This document shows, in pieces, positions 1 through 10,772 of a DNA stretch of 64,000 bases (positions are counted from its first letter, which is position 1; every line of letters starts with the position of its first letter). The stretch spans positions 6,382 through 70,381 of the forward strand of contig ML213526.1 in NCBI GenBank assembly GCA_004369045.1, given 5' to 3'. The position numbers and the translations under genes were made by a program. The notes below the pieces were generated by a model, which ran no database searches, had not been told where the DNA came from, and saw only the letters and a program-made list of their open reading frames with translations. The stretch is from Heliocybe sulcata. Lineage: Eukaryota > Basidiomycota > Agaricomycetes > Gloeophyllales > Gloeophyllaceae.

Positions 1-478
1 CGTGGACTTGCAAGGATAGTACTTTCCCTATTGTATTTGTTCTACTCTACTGTTCTACAAAAAAAACTGACTACTGATCAGCATACTGCTGACACACTCG
101 GCTTTATTGACTGAGAGGAACTGCGACGAAGAACAAGAAAGAAAGGCCCGGAGGGAATCGGAAAGCAGCCAGCGGAAGCAGATGGCAGATTCGATAACGG
201 TGAATGATGAGAGGAGCGGGCGACAGGAGCGGGGTGAAGACCGTAGCACAGGCTTGTGACGGAGTGCGCGAGATGTGGCTGAAGCAAACAAGGCACGCAT
301 CGAGAAGCATCCGGGAAATACCGACTCGCGTCTCCTGCCTGATGAGGCAGGCCAGGCGTAAAGCCAGCGGCTTAAGTTAAATTAATTTTAAACACACTAC
401 ATGAGCTCAACAAGACTTTGATACAAGCGATGTTCAATGCCAAGGCGCCAAAGGCCCAAACAGCACTTCTTAGTGGAT

Positions 479-636
479 TAGAGTGTATTCGCTACGTTAT
501 TTACCAGGATTTCGTAGTTATGGAATAGAGTGGGGCTCTTCCAGAACTACAGCCAGCCGGTACGTCATCTTATGCCAAAACTCGTGCAGCCGTATTCCAC
601 AAATTCTCCGGTAAATAACCTAGCGAATACACTCTA
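479..636. mobile_element. MITE-like element with 25-27 bp terminal inverted repeats
   Basis: The left arm (479-505) and the reverse complement of the right arm (610-636) match at 26 of 27 positions. Each arm begins or ends with TA, so the element proper is probably 481-634 flanked by a TA duplication, as for Tc1/mariner-type elements. The next 20 or so internal bases on each side are also loosely complementary. The interior, about 104 bp, has no coding capacity. Length, near-identical arms and TA flanks point to a non-autonomous DNA transposon. The transposase family is inferred from the TA duplication only, and no other copy lies in this window. Confidence 0.65.
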
Positions 637-1433
637 TTGTCTAGCCTTACTCCCTGCTCGGTGACACTCAGTGAGCTGGAGATTGAATCTGACGCCCAAT
701 GGCAAATCCCGAACATGTGGCGGGAGGTAGGAATGCCTATCTTATAACCATCTTTGCTACCCTGTGCGTCTCATATGTACCTAAAAATGATCTTTGAAAG
801 GTATACATGCAATATATGATGATTTTGCAATTTTGTTTGCCTTCTTTTAGCCCAGTGGAGGACATACACTCGTCGACGTCGTGCACGACTCGGATGACAA
901 CGAGATGCCGATCGCACCGCTCGGCGTTCGCGCTGCACGTAACTTAATTTGGATCAGACATGCATCATCAGGTTACCGGGCAATACTCTATACAGGCTAT
1001 AAGGTCGCTGACCCGGCTGGGGATTCAGCTGGGGTAGACGATTAAGGTTCTTGAGCTTTACTATATACTGTGGAAATGGGACCCTAGTCTCCAGTATAGT
1101 TATACTCGAATTTGGTGTCACTCGGGTGTAATGAGCAGGGTTCAAACCCTCTGTAATACTGAGCGGGATTTCATTGAGCTACTACGTGAACCGCCCGGTC
1201 ATAGTCCGGGAAAAACAATCAATACATCACCACATGATGCATGATAGGCAGATGGCGTAGTCCGACAGTCTCTAAACTTCGAATTGGATTGTTTAAAGGG
1301 CTCTTACGAGCCGACTCCAATTTTTCATTCCTTTCCTTCCCTTCCCTTCCTTTTTTCACATCTCAGTGATTATTGTTCCCTGATTATATTATGAACCGGA
1401 AGGAATTAATTTGGCAAATGCACGCGTGATGGT

Positions 1434-1706
1434 GGGTCAAAAAGTGTGCCGGAAGTCGAGGGCGGAGAGCCCTTCCAAAAGGAGGAGTATAACGGAGGAC
1501 TGGAGTCTGGACACTTGGTTTTGGTATGAGAGTATGCTCTCGCTCCATGCAGGCAACTATCTACATTAATGCTTTCCATTAATGCTTTCACCGGCCGAAG
1601 AAACTGCACCACTGTGAGCAAATACGAGCAAAATCGGCAAAAGCCGGTTGGTCGAAAAGTGAGCCATAATGCGGGTTTTGAGAACCCCTCCAAAAGGAGG
1701 GGCATT
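1434..1706. repeat. Imperfect direct repeat of about 55 bp, two copies
   Basis: Two segments, about 1434-1490 and 1649-1706, share the order GGTC-A/G-AAAAGTG, then GCC, then CCAAAAGGAGG, with scattered mismatches between. They lie about 215 bp apart. The sequence between the copies is not clearly repeated, so this may be a decayed tandem unit or an old insertion. It lies inside overlapping minus-strand open frames, which gives those frames repeated Ser-Phe-Trp-like peptides. I cannot assign it to a known element. Confidence 0.35.
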
Positions 1707-2730
1707 CAAACATGATGCTACAAGGGGGATACATAGACGTCTTGAACAGCGACTCCGTCCTAGTGGTTCTAGCGCTCACCGTGGCGACACCAGGACCTGT
1801 AGGAGGGTACTGAAGTCCTAACGAGTTGATCAGCCCAGCTTCCGGAAAGGTTGCGCACTGGTCCAATACAGAGGCCCACTGACCAACATAGGCGACCTCG
1901 CTGACAGGAAGAGAGCCGGATCCTTCTCTTGGCAAAGCCTTATCCTTGCCCCGGTCTACTGGCGTGTGGGTGCCTCTCGTGAGGATATGGAAGACATGCA
2001 AACCAACCATGGAAAGAAGTGCGTGAGACCCCTAAAGCCCTCAAGGCGGCCTGCAGTGAGCAGCACTGCTCAGTTTATCGACTTTGTCTTCACCCAAGCG
2101 ACGAAAGGCGACTGAGCAACGAATGACTCAAGACACAGACCGCACAGTTACGCTTCTTGAGATCCAAGGCGTGTCTGGGAGGCCCAAGTTGTCGCACTGA
2201 GATTGTCAAGCAGATACTGATGTATACGGGCACGTCGTCTTCATACGAGTTGTACCAGCCGCACCTTCGAATCTCGGGAGACGTGAACACCCAGAGGTCA
2301 TATATTGGAACTATGTCAGATGAGACAACAGGTAGAACCAATGTACAGTCAAGGCACCCGTACCGAGCTTAGACCAACCCACCAGAATAGCGAGTCAGTG
2401 TAAAGCACTCCCAGCAGATTCATCCTAGCACCACTGGCCAACTCGGGAGGTACAAGTCAGCAGACACAAATGGCGTGGATAGCCTTGCATGAAACAGGCA
2501 GAGGCCTTTGCGGAAGAGGCAAGCTGCCACTGTGAGATAGCAAAGCCTGGCACCCCGGAAGATTGGCCTATGCAGTTAGCCCATGGCCCCAGTCTCTGTG
2601 ACGCACGAATCAGCGGATGTCATGTCGTAGAAGCAGGCTGGAGACTCTTGCATGGAGACCAGCCTCCGCGAGAAATCGCTGTCGTAAATGAAACGCAGGC
2701 GTTGCGATATCGTGAATATGGCTGCCGAGG

Positions 2731-3522
2731 TCAAGGACGTAAGTGGTCCGCAGACCCCGTTTTACTCTGTCTTTGAGCGACGGCAAGGGAGGTGTCGCCG
2801 GAGGATAGCAGAAGTGCAGCTAGAAACCTGAGTCTTTGGGAACATGCCGATGACATGATGCCAACAGAGAAGTTGATAGATGGTATCAGCATCAGTTCGC
2901 AGTCTACTGAATGCGGACACCCTGAGCTCGAATTGTTTGAACCGAGACCAAGACAGTAGTTGCGCGGCTGGAGCTCAGAGTTTCTGAATCTGCCTCCGGT
3001 ACAGCGTAAACGCCTAAATTTGCCAGCATCGGGAAGTACGCCCGCACCACTATCCAGAGAAACGTCGTAGACAGATATAAAATACTCGGACCCGGAGAAA
3101 TCTTGGACAGGCAAGGCGATATCGATGACTAGCGGAGACCGTGGAAGCGAACCGGCTCGCATGCTACCCAGTAAAAATAAACCGGGATTGCGTAGCCCCG
3201 GGTGACCTGCGCAGGACGTCGACCTCAGCGTTGAGATGTATGGGTAGGGCATGTCGTGTAGCCTCTCAGGAGGAACGCCTTTCAGCCAGACGTGGGTGAT
3301 ATACATAGAAGAAGCCCGAGCTACGTTCCGAAGACCGTATGTCCCGGTCGACCTCCCAGGATGGGCGACGTTTAAAGAGGGCTCGTCAGTTTCGTGAGGG
3401 TTGAGACAGCCGTACCATCGTCCTCGAGTGCTCGCAAGCTCTAGATTTTGCAATGGAAACAACTGGGATCCTGCATGTGTAGATAGACTCGAGCTGAGCT
3501 TGTCATCAGCAGAAAGTTCCAT
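2731..3522 (-). CDS. Doubtful open frame, 263 codons, unknown
   Basis: This is the longest uninterrupted frame in the first 4 kb. It starts with an ATG at 3522 and shows no signal peptide, membrane helix or catalytic motif I recognise. The middle part (a run of Val-Ile-Asp-Ile-Ala-Leu then Tyr-Phe-Ile-Ser-Val-Tyr-Asp) reads like a folded domain, while the ends are rich in Ser and Leu without pattern. It could be a real lineage-specific gene, part of a larger spliced gene (a minus-strand frame at 3533-3790 lies just upstream), or chance. Nothing in the neighbourhood suggests a function. Confidence 0.25.
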   Translation of the reverse strand: MELSADDKLSSSLSTHAGSQLFPLQNLELASTRGRWYGCLNPHETDEPSLNVAHPGRSTGTYGLRNVARASSMYITHVWLKGVPPERLHDMPYPYISTLRSTSCAGHPGLRNPGLFLLGSMRAGSLPRSPLVIDIALPVQDFSGSEYFISVYDVSLDSGAGVLPDAGKFRRLRCTGGRFRNSELQPRNYCLGLGSNNSSSGCPHSVDCELMLIPSINFSVGIMSSACSQRLRFLAALLLSSGDTSLAVAQRQSKTGSADHLRP

Positions 3523-4096
3523 AAACTCTGGCTCAGCCCAGTCTTGCTCTACAGTCGCCTAGGCATAGCAGTCGACGAGCAAGGTAATAGAGCAGCATAG
3601 TGCAGACATGGCATGAGGTGTAGTGCCTGGTAGAGAAGGAAACAGGAATATTGTGTGGCGCGCTGGACGCAGGCAAGTTAAACTTTGTTGTTGAACTTCG
3701 CGACGCTCTGGCGAAGTGGCTATGTGGCTTTGGTGACAGTGGCGAGGTTGATATATTAAAATGCTCATTTGCTGGAAAACCTATGTCCAACTTCCATAGA
3801 GTGTAGGAGAAGTAATATAGAGCTTAACTGAGCGTTAATCTGATTAAACAGTACCATGCTCGACTTCCTATGCTTAATCCTGTGAGCTACTCAAGCTGAA
3901 ACTTCGCAGTGTCACACAGGGTCACGCAGCCAGTTCGCGCGTGCGTAGCGAAGTCTGACCGCGACCGTCTCACTTTGTACGTCAGGCAAACCGAGCTGCG
4001 GGCATCCCAGTACTGATATTTTGCTGCCTCTGCGTCCTGTAGCGTGGAGTCTGCATGGCTCTCTGCTCTCCGACGCACCCATAGCCAACGCTCACC
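3523..4096. promoter_or_regulatory. Upstream region of the TRP-like gene
   Basis: About 570 bp lie between the doubtful minus-strand frame and the start of the TRP-like gene at 4097. Short open frames occur on both strands but none carries a recognisable domain. Pyrimidine-rich sequence precedes the start codon, as is common in fungal promoters. No TATA box stands out. Confidence 0.35.
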
Positions 4097-7000
4097 ATGC
4101 TCCCCTACACCCCGTTGGCGTTTCTATTCTCCGTCCTCGTCTCTCTCGTCACCGCCGAGGTCGCTACGGTCCCGTTCCACGACTGCTTCAGCGGCGACCC
4201 ATCCGTCAAGCTCAATGTCTCAACCGTCTACGCCCAAATCCTTCACAATGATTCCCTTGGAAAGTACCTCAACATCACCGTCCTGGGTCAGAGTGGGCAG
4301 AATATCTCAGGTCGCGCAGAAGGAAGCAACAACTTGGGTACGCACTTTGCTCGATAGTCTAACCACGAATTACAGTCTGATATGTCGGGTGCAGCTACAC
4401 TGTTCACTGACACGGAGATGCTCACGTTCGCCGTCTTTGACAATAGCTCGTACCTATGCAGCACGCTCCAGCCTCCATCTCCCTTGTACAACCAGATCAA
4501 CCCGTACGACAGATACTGCCCTGTACCCGCTGGACCTTTCGCGCTCTCTACGACCGTTGCGTTGAACCGCCAGTCGTACGAACTCGTCACCCTCGACACC
4601 CGGATCAAAGCCGTCGATCCCTACTCTAACGAGATTCTCTGTGTGGATGTCTACACTACGCCCCTCGATCCCGGCACGCTTAACTCCGTATACGGCCATG
4701 CAGCGATAGTCTTCTGTTGCACGGTCGCGTTAACTGCCGCGTATTGGGTGGTTGTCGGTCTTGCTAGGATCGTGTCGGCTTGGGGAAGAGGTGCATCGAG
4801 AATGGGTCCTGGATTATGGTCGAGAGTAGAAAGCGCAGGGTTTATCCTGGCTAGCGCGATTAGTGGGGAGCGTCTCGCAAAGTCACCGGCACTCATGAGA
4901 TTTGGTGAATAGGGCCCGCACTCTCCAATAGATACATCTCTTAACATCGTACAGGTACCCCGTCCATGAGGGACATCATCTTCCACACCCAGTGGTGCGC
5001 AGCACTGGCCATGGTGGCAGTCCAATGGCCAACCTTTGCCTGTACGTCCCTCGCACCCGCTCTAATAGCTGCCCTTAACCTAAAATCGCCCCACCAGACC
5101 CTCTCCTTTCTCAAACAGCCTGGTCGATGCTCTCCTACAGTACGTCCCTCTCCTCCTTTCTTGGTTCCTCTCTAACCCCTCCTTCTAGATATCACTCTAA
5201 CCCAAGGTACTACTGATTCCTCCCTCCGCTGGAACCCACTCTCTGTCCCCCAGTACTCCCCGCCCTCAGACTTTGCCGACCAATTCCGTGACCACCAATC
5301 CGTCCTCTTTATCGACGCCGATGCGCCCAACTACATCTTCATGCTCCCCGAGAACACGACCAACGGACTTGAGAGCTTCGCGTATACCGTCGGCTTGAGA
5401 CCACGAGACCTGTTTGGGGTTTGTATGGCGATCTTTCTGGCGATTATGGCAGGCGCGGTGGTGCTGAGCTTGGTGGTATGGGCGGTGGATGGGTGCGTGA
5501 AGCTGCTGAGTGTGCATAGACGGGGTTCGAGGGTGGGTATGGGTGTGGCGACAGGGACGAGGAGCCCGAGATATTCAGCGGGAAGTAAAGATTTGCTGGA
5601 TGGGGTTGTCCCTAGTGAAGAGGATAAGTCTCAGAGCGGCCATTTCTTGATGCGCGCCGCGCTCAAAAAAGGTACGGGACGAGGTTGGAGAAAGCTTCGA
5701 CCTGGGCTAAGCTCCTTCCACGGGAGCGTGCTGCACGGCAACCTCGTTCGGATACTCATCTTATTCCATCTCCCTGTGACGATCTTCTCGTGCTACCAAA
5801 TGACCCTCGGGCGCGCCCATGCAAGCCTCGGCTCCATCGTCCTCGCGGCGTTCTCCTTCGCCGTATTCTCCGTCATCATCCCCTTTTTCCTCGTCATCCG
5901 GCTGACCCTCACCTCCACCAACAAGCTCTACGACGAGACCCGCACCCTCTTATCGTTTGGCCCCCTATACAACCACTACCGCCATGGGAGCCAGCTCTTC
6001 GCGTGTTTGCTGTTTGCGACGAATTTGGTGTTTGGTGTGACGATTGGGTGTGGGCAGAAGAGCGGGACCGCGCAGGCGATTATTATCCTTGTGGTGGAAT
6101 TGGGCACGGCGCTTGCTACCAGCTTGTGGTTGCCCTGGGGTCAGGGCGCGAGTATGGGCTTGATCAGCTTCTTGTTTTGCGTGGCGAGGATTGTGATTGC
6201 GGTGTTGCTGGTTATCTTGACACCTACGGTGAGTTGCTAATTTCCACATGACTTTGCTGCTTGGTTATTGAAGCCTTCGGTAGGTATCTATCGGCGAACC
6301 GGCAGGAGCATGGGTCGCCTACGCCATCTTGTTCATATTGGCCCTCATTTACCTCGCGTTCATCATGATGCTCGTCGTCAAGCTGGTCGAAGCTGCCGTG
6401 CGCGTCTTTGGCGGCGTAGGATTCGACCACAGTAGGCACGTTGTCGACAGCGGGCTCTTCGGTGCCTGTGGCCTCCTGGGGTGCTGCGGGTCCCGGCGCG
6501 CACACCGCTCGCACCAGCGTCCGCGTTACCGTGCTACAGAGGTCCCACAACCGCCGGAGTTTACGCTCACAAGGCCGGCGAAGTTGGGCACGGCAAGTCA
6601 GCAGCAGAGCTATTCGGGCCCGCCGAGTGTGCTGAAGCCCGAACAGGCGCTCAGGCCGTACAGGGAGGATAGCGATGATGAGAGCGGGTTTATTATGGGG
6701 AACTGGCAGCCGCTGACGTTCCCGCGCCGTGGATACAGTCCGGTGGATAATAATGCGCCTTCGTTGCCCGATACGTCGACTGGCACGGGGAAGAGCGGGT
6801 TTGCGAGGGTTGGAGGTGGGAGAGCGCACTATGATAACCCGTATGATATCGCGTCGGGGTCGACAGTGTCCTTCCCGTCTGTGGATAAGGGACGAGCAGG
6901 GACGATTGGGTCTGTGCAAGCACCCGGGACGCCGAGGGACGAGGACTCGCCGCCGCCGACGCCGAGCATCGCGAGCCAACCAAGGCAAGTGGTGCCGCTC

Positions 7001-7516
7001 GCGTCAGTATCGAATCTGCCACCTGGCGCGATGCCGCCCGCGCATGTGCGGACGAAGTCGCAGACTGCCATCATTGAGGACGCCTCGTCGTACTTCAGCC
7101 CTGGTGCGTCGAGTAGTCAGCCGATGTTGGGCAGTCTGAGTGCTGCTGTCGAGAGCACGAGACCGCAGCAGGAGGCTCAGGGCGAGGCTGAGCCTTCGTA
7201 TGAGGACGAGGGAGTGTCGGAGTTTGCTCAGCGGAGGAAGAAGCATTGGTTTAACTTGCGGAAGCCTCGGAGGTATAGCGAAGGCAATCCACTGCAGGCA
7301 GAACAAGGCGAAGCTGGCCCAAGTAGCGAGCCGCCGTCGATGTCTGGCCGATCCTTTGTTGTGATCCGCGATCGGAAGGCTGTTGGTAGAGCGAGTGAAG
7401 AACCAAAGTCGAGGAAGTCGGAAAGCGCTATCGAGCCGTCGGATGGGGAGCGACCGAAGTCGTTTGTCGTTTTGCGAGGGAAGGACAACAGTTCGGGAGA
7501 GCCGAGCGGGTCTTGA
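4097..7516 (+). CDS. TRP-like / FLC-family integral membrane protein
   Basis: The protein has about 1050 residues in six exons. An N-terminal signal peptide (MLPYTPLAFLFSVLVSLVTA) is followed by an ML-like lumenal domain with several N-glycosylation sequons. Next comes a large helical core, with the first helix around 4690-4770 and several between 5400 and 6420, and then a long Ser/Pro-rich cytosolic tail. The core matches the fungal TRP-like group that includes yeast Flc1-3 and fission yeast Pkd2. Those proteins act in ER/plasma-membrane ion or FAD transport and in wall integrity; the exact substrate here is inferred. Intron 1 (after Asn-Asn-Leu, resuming Ala-Thr-Leu-Phe) and intron 5 (before Val-Ser-Ile-Gly-Glu-Pro) are in phase and restore conserved sequence. 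The gene ends 160 bp before the convergent CNH gene. Confidence 0.88.
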
Positions 7517-7676
7517 TTATCATGATCGTGCAATGGACACTTTGGACTCGTTGAGATCGTAATGCGCTGACGTTTGTACACCATATAGTATTTAAATATA
7601 CCGGAATAGTCCTTCGCTATGGACCGTCTGTGCTCTTACGTATACACTATACATACCATTCTGCTGTATTCAAAGC

Positions 7677-10349
7677 TCAATACTCATCTGCAATAGATTC
7701 GTCGTCTATCTCGCTGCCTGTGCCACCGAGCCAGAATATCCTCCAGTCCTCAAATGCCTTCTTGATTGAACAGTATAGGCCCTCTTCCTTTGCCAGCTTC
7801 CCTCGGATCTCGTCTGTGGACAGACTGTCGAATGAGGAGCTGGAGAGAGCGCTAGTAGTGGTATAGCTGCGGCCGAGGTTGGCAAACATTGGCCGGTGCC
7901 ATTGCCCGCCGGAGCAGAGGAATTCAATGTCACCTCCAAGATCAATATATGCGTGGGCAGGCTCGATCGCCCGACCCTTGCCCTTGCTCGGTGTCAGGGA
8001 CGAGAGAGGTATCTCTTGCACCTCCACGCCGTCATCGCCAACGCTGACCAGCTGGAGGAAAGGCTGCGTGACATCGTCGTCTTCATCTGGCAGACAGACG
8101 CGCGGTATGACATGCTTCGGCTGGTAATTCCATTGCAGGATCCGGACTGGGGAGGTGCCTGGTATATTTGCTGGTAATGGGGACGCGAAAAGATGAGTCT
8201 GTCTGCCCCTGGAGAGGCAGTACATGCCCTGCGTGAGGCCCTGGTATCGTCCAGACGGCGTCATGGTCATCGGCACCTCGACCTTATGTGGCGGCAGCCA
8301 TGCGCCCTTGCCCTCTTTCGCGAACCCAAAGTGGCTGCCACCGTCGTATGACACCCGGGAGCGCCGCGCGTTTGATGACGACGCCGCCGCGCTCTCTCTG
8401 CCGGTCGTGCCGTCAAACATCTCGACTTCCCCGACGGACGCGTCGGCGATGCGGATGATGCCTGCCTTCTTCTCGAAGATAACGAACAGGCATAGCTGGT
8501 TGCCGTAGTTCAGAAAGTGTCCGACCATGGAGGAGTGCCGCTGGTGGTGTCCTCTACCGCTTGAGGATTCGCGGACGTGGGCGGCATCGGATATGCTGCG
8601 CGCAATTGTGTCGGGATAGGATTGATGTACAAATGATACAGATCGCGCTTGGAAAGGCGTGTAAAACTCCTGGAGATACGATGGCCGGGGAAAAGGGACG
8701 GCAGTGGTGAGATAAGACAGGATGATGTTCGTATTCAGGTACTGACCTTAACAAAGCTGAACGCGCGTTCTCCTTTCGGCGTTTCATACAAAAGAATCGT
8801 GTTCTTCGTAGCAACAGCCAACAGGGTACCCGCTCTCTTCTTATTCTCGTCCTTATACAGGTCATAACACAGCACGGACGTATGCTCCAGGCGGGTCTTT
8901 GCCAGCGAGACAAAGTCCTGTGCCCACTTTAACGGCAGCTCGTCAATGAGCTCCCATCCCGAGTCCGTAGACGAGCCGGAGTTATCTCGGGCAGGCGTCG
9001 GCCGCTCGCCCAGACTCTCGTTGCTCCTGTTAAGCAGATCCAACCTACTTATGGACGATGTGGGGCTTAATGTACTCGAGCTCGGAGACAATGAGGTTCG
9101 GTGGGACGGGCGATCTTGAGAGTGGGAGCCGCTGGGTGAGTCGAGGATGAGGGATTTCAGTCCCCTTGTCAAGCTATGAGTCGATGTATGGTGTTTCTTC
9201 TTGACAGAGGCCTGTTGCGGCTGGGCAGTGAATCCACGACGAAGGTCTACTGGACGAGCATTCTGTGAATTGTATAAGCGAGGGCAAACAAGGGAATCAA
9301 ACTTCTTGATACTCACCTTCTGCGTGGCAGCCCATCTTGCCAAACTCGCAAGGCTGGCAAGACTGTATAATCTCAGAGTCCGCGACGGCTCCTGGTCCTT
9401 GGCCGTATCGTCTTCCGGCCGTCCGACGAGCGCTAAGACGACTCCCTGTGGCGTACTGCTCCCATTACTCTCGACTTCAAGGTAAGACATCTGGTAAACC
9501 CTGCCATGAGCATATCAGCACGGCGGAGGATACATGCTCCGCCATCGCTTACCCTTCGCCTTTCCAGATGAGCTTGGCCTGGGCTTCACCGGGGCCCTTT
9601 TTCGACAGCCCGCTGTCTGTCCATTCCTGAGGGAACAGGTCGAGTACTGACAGCCCGTCGTCGTGGCCGATCAGCAGCATCCGATCTCCGGGAAGGGGTA
9701 GGAGGCAGCGTATTGGGGAGGTGGTATGGGGGAGGAAGCGGGACCCGAAGTTGCTCAGTCTGAGATGCGAGGGGGCGATGGTTTGGGGAACAAGTGGCGG
9801 AGTGCGTTCTGGCGTGAAGAATGGCGAGATCGGAGGGAGTGTCATGTTGGTATGGACTTGTAGCCGGGCTCCCGGCGTCGGGGGCTGGTTCACAATGAGC
9901 GGGGGAAGAGGCTTGTGAGCATCGGGTGGAGGTCCTGGTGGCGGAGGAGGTTCTATCTTCATTCGAGATGTCATTGAGCTACAGAGACAGGGTACGCAGC
10001 AGCACAGTAGTACACACATCCCATCCCCGAGCTCGTCGCTGCTCTCGCACTTCCGGAGTAACGTCCGCATATCTCTCTGCAGCCCTGCATCATGGTTAAT
10101 CACGCAGGCTGGTATATGCTCGGCAACTGACGCTCACCTCTTCTCTACCCATCCTCGCCAGCGACCAAACCTGAAGGTTATTTCCCGTTATTCCACGAAA
10201 GCCGGACATACCGGAGAGAGCACTCACCTCGAATTCGGGCCACTGGCGGCAGCAAGATCATCGTATGTGGGAAGGTCGTCCCCGTGCTGGGTCGTCCCTT
10301 CCTGGTCTTGCTCGAGTCCATTGTGATGCGTATAGTCGTCGGTAGACAT
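7677..10349 (-). CDS. CNH (citron homology) domain protein
   Basis: I place the start at 10349 because only that frame leads through two in-phase introns to the motif FGRWRGWVEKRAAERY. A Leu-Pro-Thr-Tyr motif sits just before it, of the kind bound by Rsp5/NEDD4 WW domains. After a proline-rich linker comes a beta-propeller-like CNH domain: MLLIGHDDGLSVLDLF, then GVVLALVGRPED and RTLRLYSLASLASLARW. A Ser-rich insert follows, then FYTPFQARSVSFVHQ and NQLCLFVIFEKKAGIIRI. In fungi CNH domains usually sit in Rho1 GEFs (Rom2) or in Vps39/Vps3-type tethers. No DH, PH or clathrin-repeat region is visible here, so this is a stand-alone CNH protein, probably a protein-interaction scaffold (inference). 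One short intron near 9980-10020 has an uncertain donor. Confidence 0.8.
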
Positions 10350-10772
10350 GGCGAAATAACGGACGTGTATCGTTCGAAGATCAGGCTCTTAAACCCGTTC
10401 CAGACACTCGAATCCGTTACACGCCACAGGAAGAGACACTGCCTCCTGATCAAGCTTCGAGCTCGAGGCCACCTTCGAATTCACGGAGCTACCGTCGCTT
10501 ATAATTACTCACTGCCGACGATGCGGTACGAAAGCACAGACGGTGTGAGAAGAGGACTTGTACACCCACGGCGATCCAGGACTATGGACACAAGCTGTGT
10601 CCTTGCTCTCCTTCATCGCCCTGCTGCGGACATTCCACGGGGATTGGTCACCGACGGACAGCCAGCGTCTATGGTCTATACACCTCACTGAATACAATTA
10701 CACACCATATTCCGAGACTGATACAAGAACACCTCTGAAAAGAATATTAAGAACAGTCAACCCATGCGTGGC
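10350..10772. other. Intergenic, nothing recognised
   Basis: This 420 bp gap lies between the start of the CNH gene and the stop of the zinc-knuckle gene, both on the minus strand. It should hold the CNH promoter and the zinc-knuckle gene terminator. Open frames in it have no recognisable content. Confidence 0.4.

Larger units (their letters stand above)
1..2730. other. Gene-poor stretch
   Basis: No recognisable gene was found on either strand. The short frames here do not join into a protein I recognise. Apart from the inverted-repeat element at 479-636, it holds a pyrimidine-rich tract near 1320-1357 and an imperfect direct repeat (about 1434-1490 and 1649-1706). A minus-strand frame at 2090-2341 reads smoothly but has no motif I can name. 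Confidence 0.5.

Noticed and set aside
1130-1160. tRNA T-loop-like sequence GGTTCAAACCC
   Set aside because: The stem does not pair over five bases and no anticodon or acceptor stem could be built on either strand.
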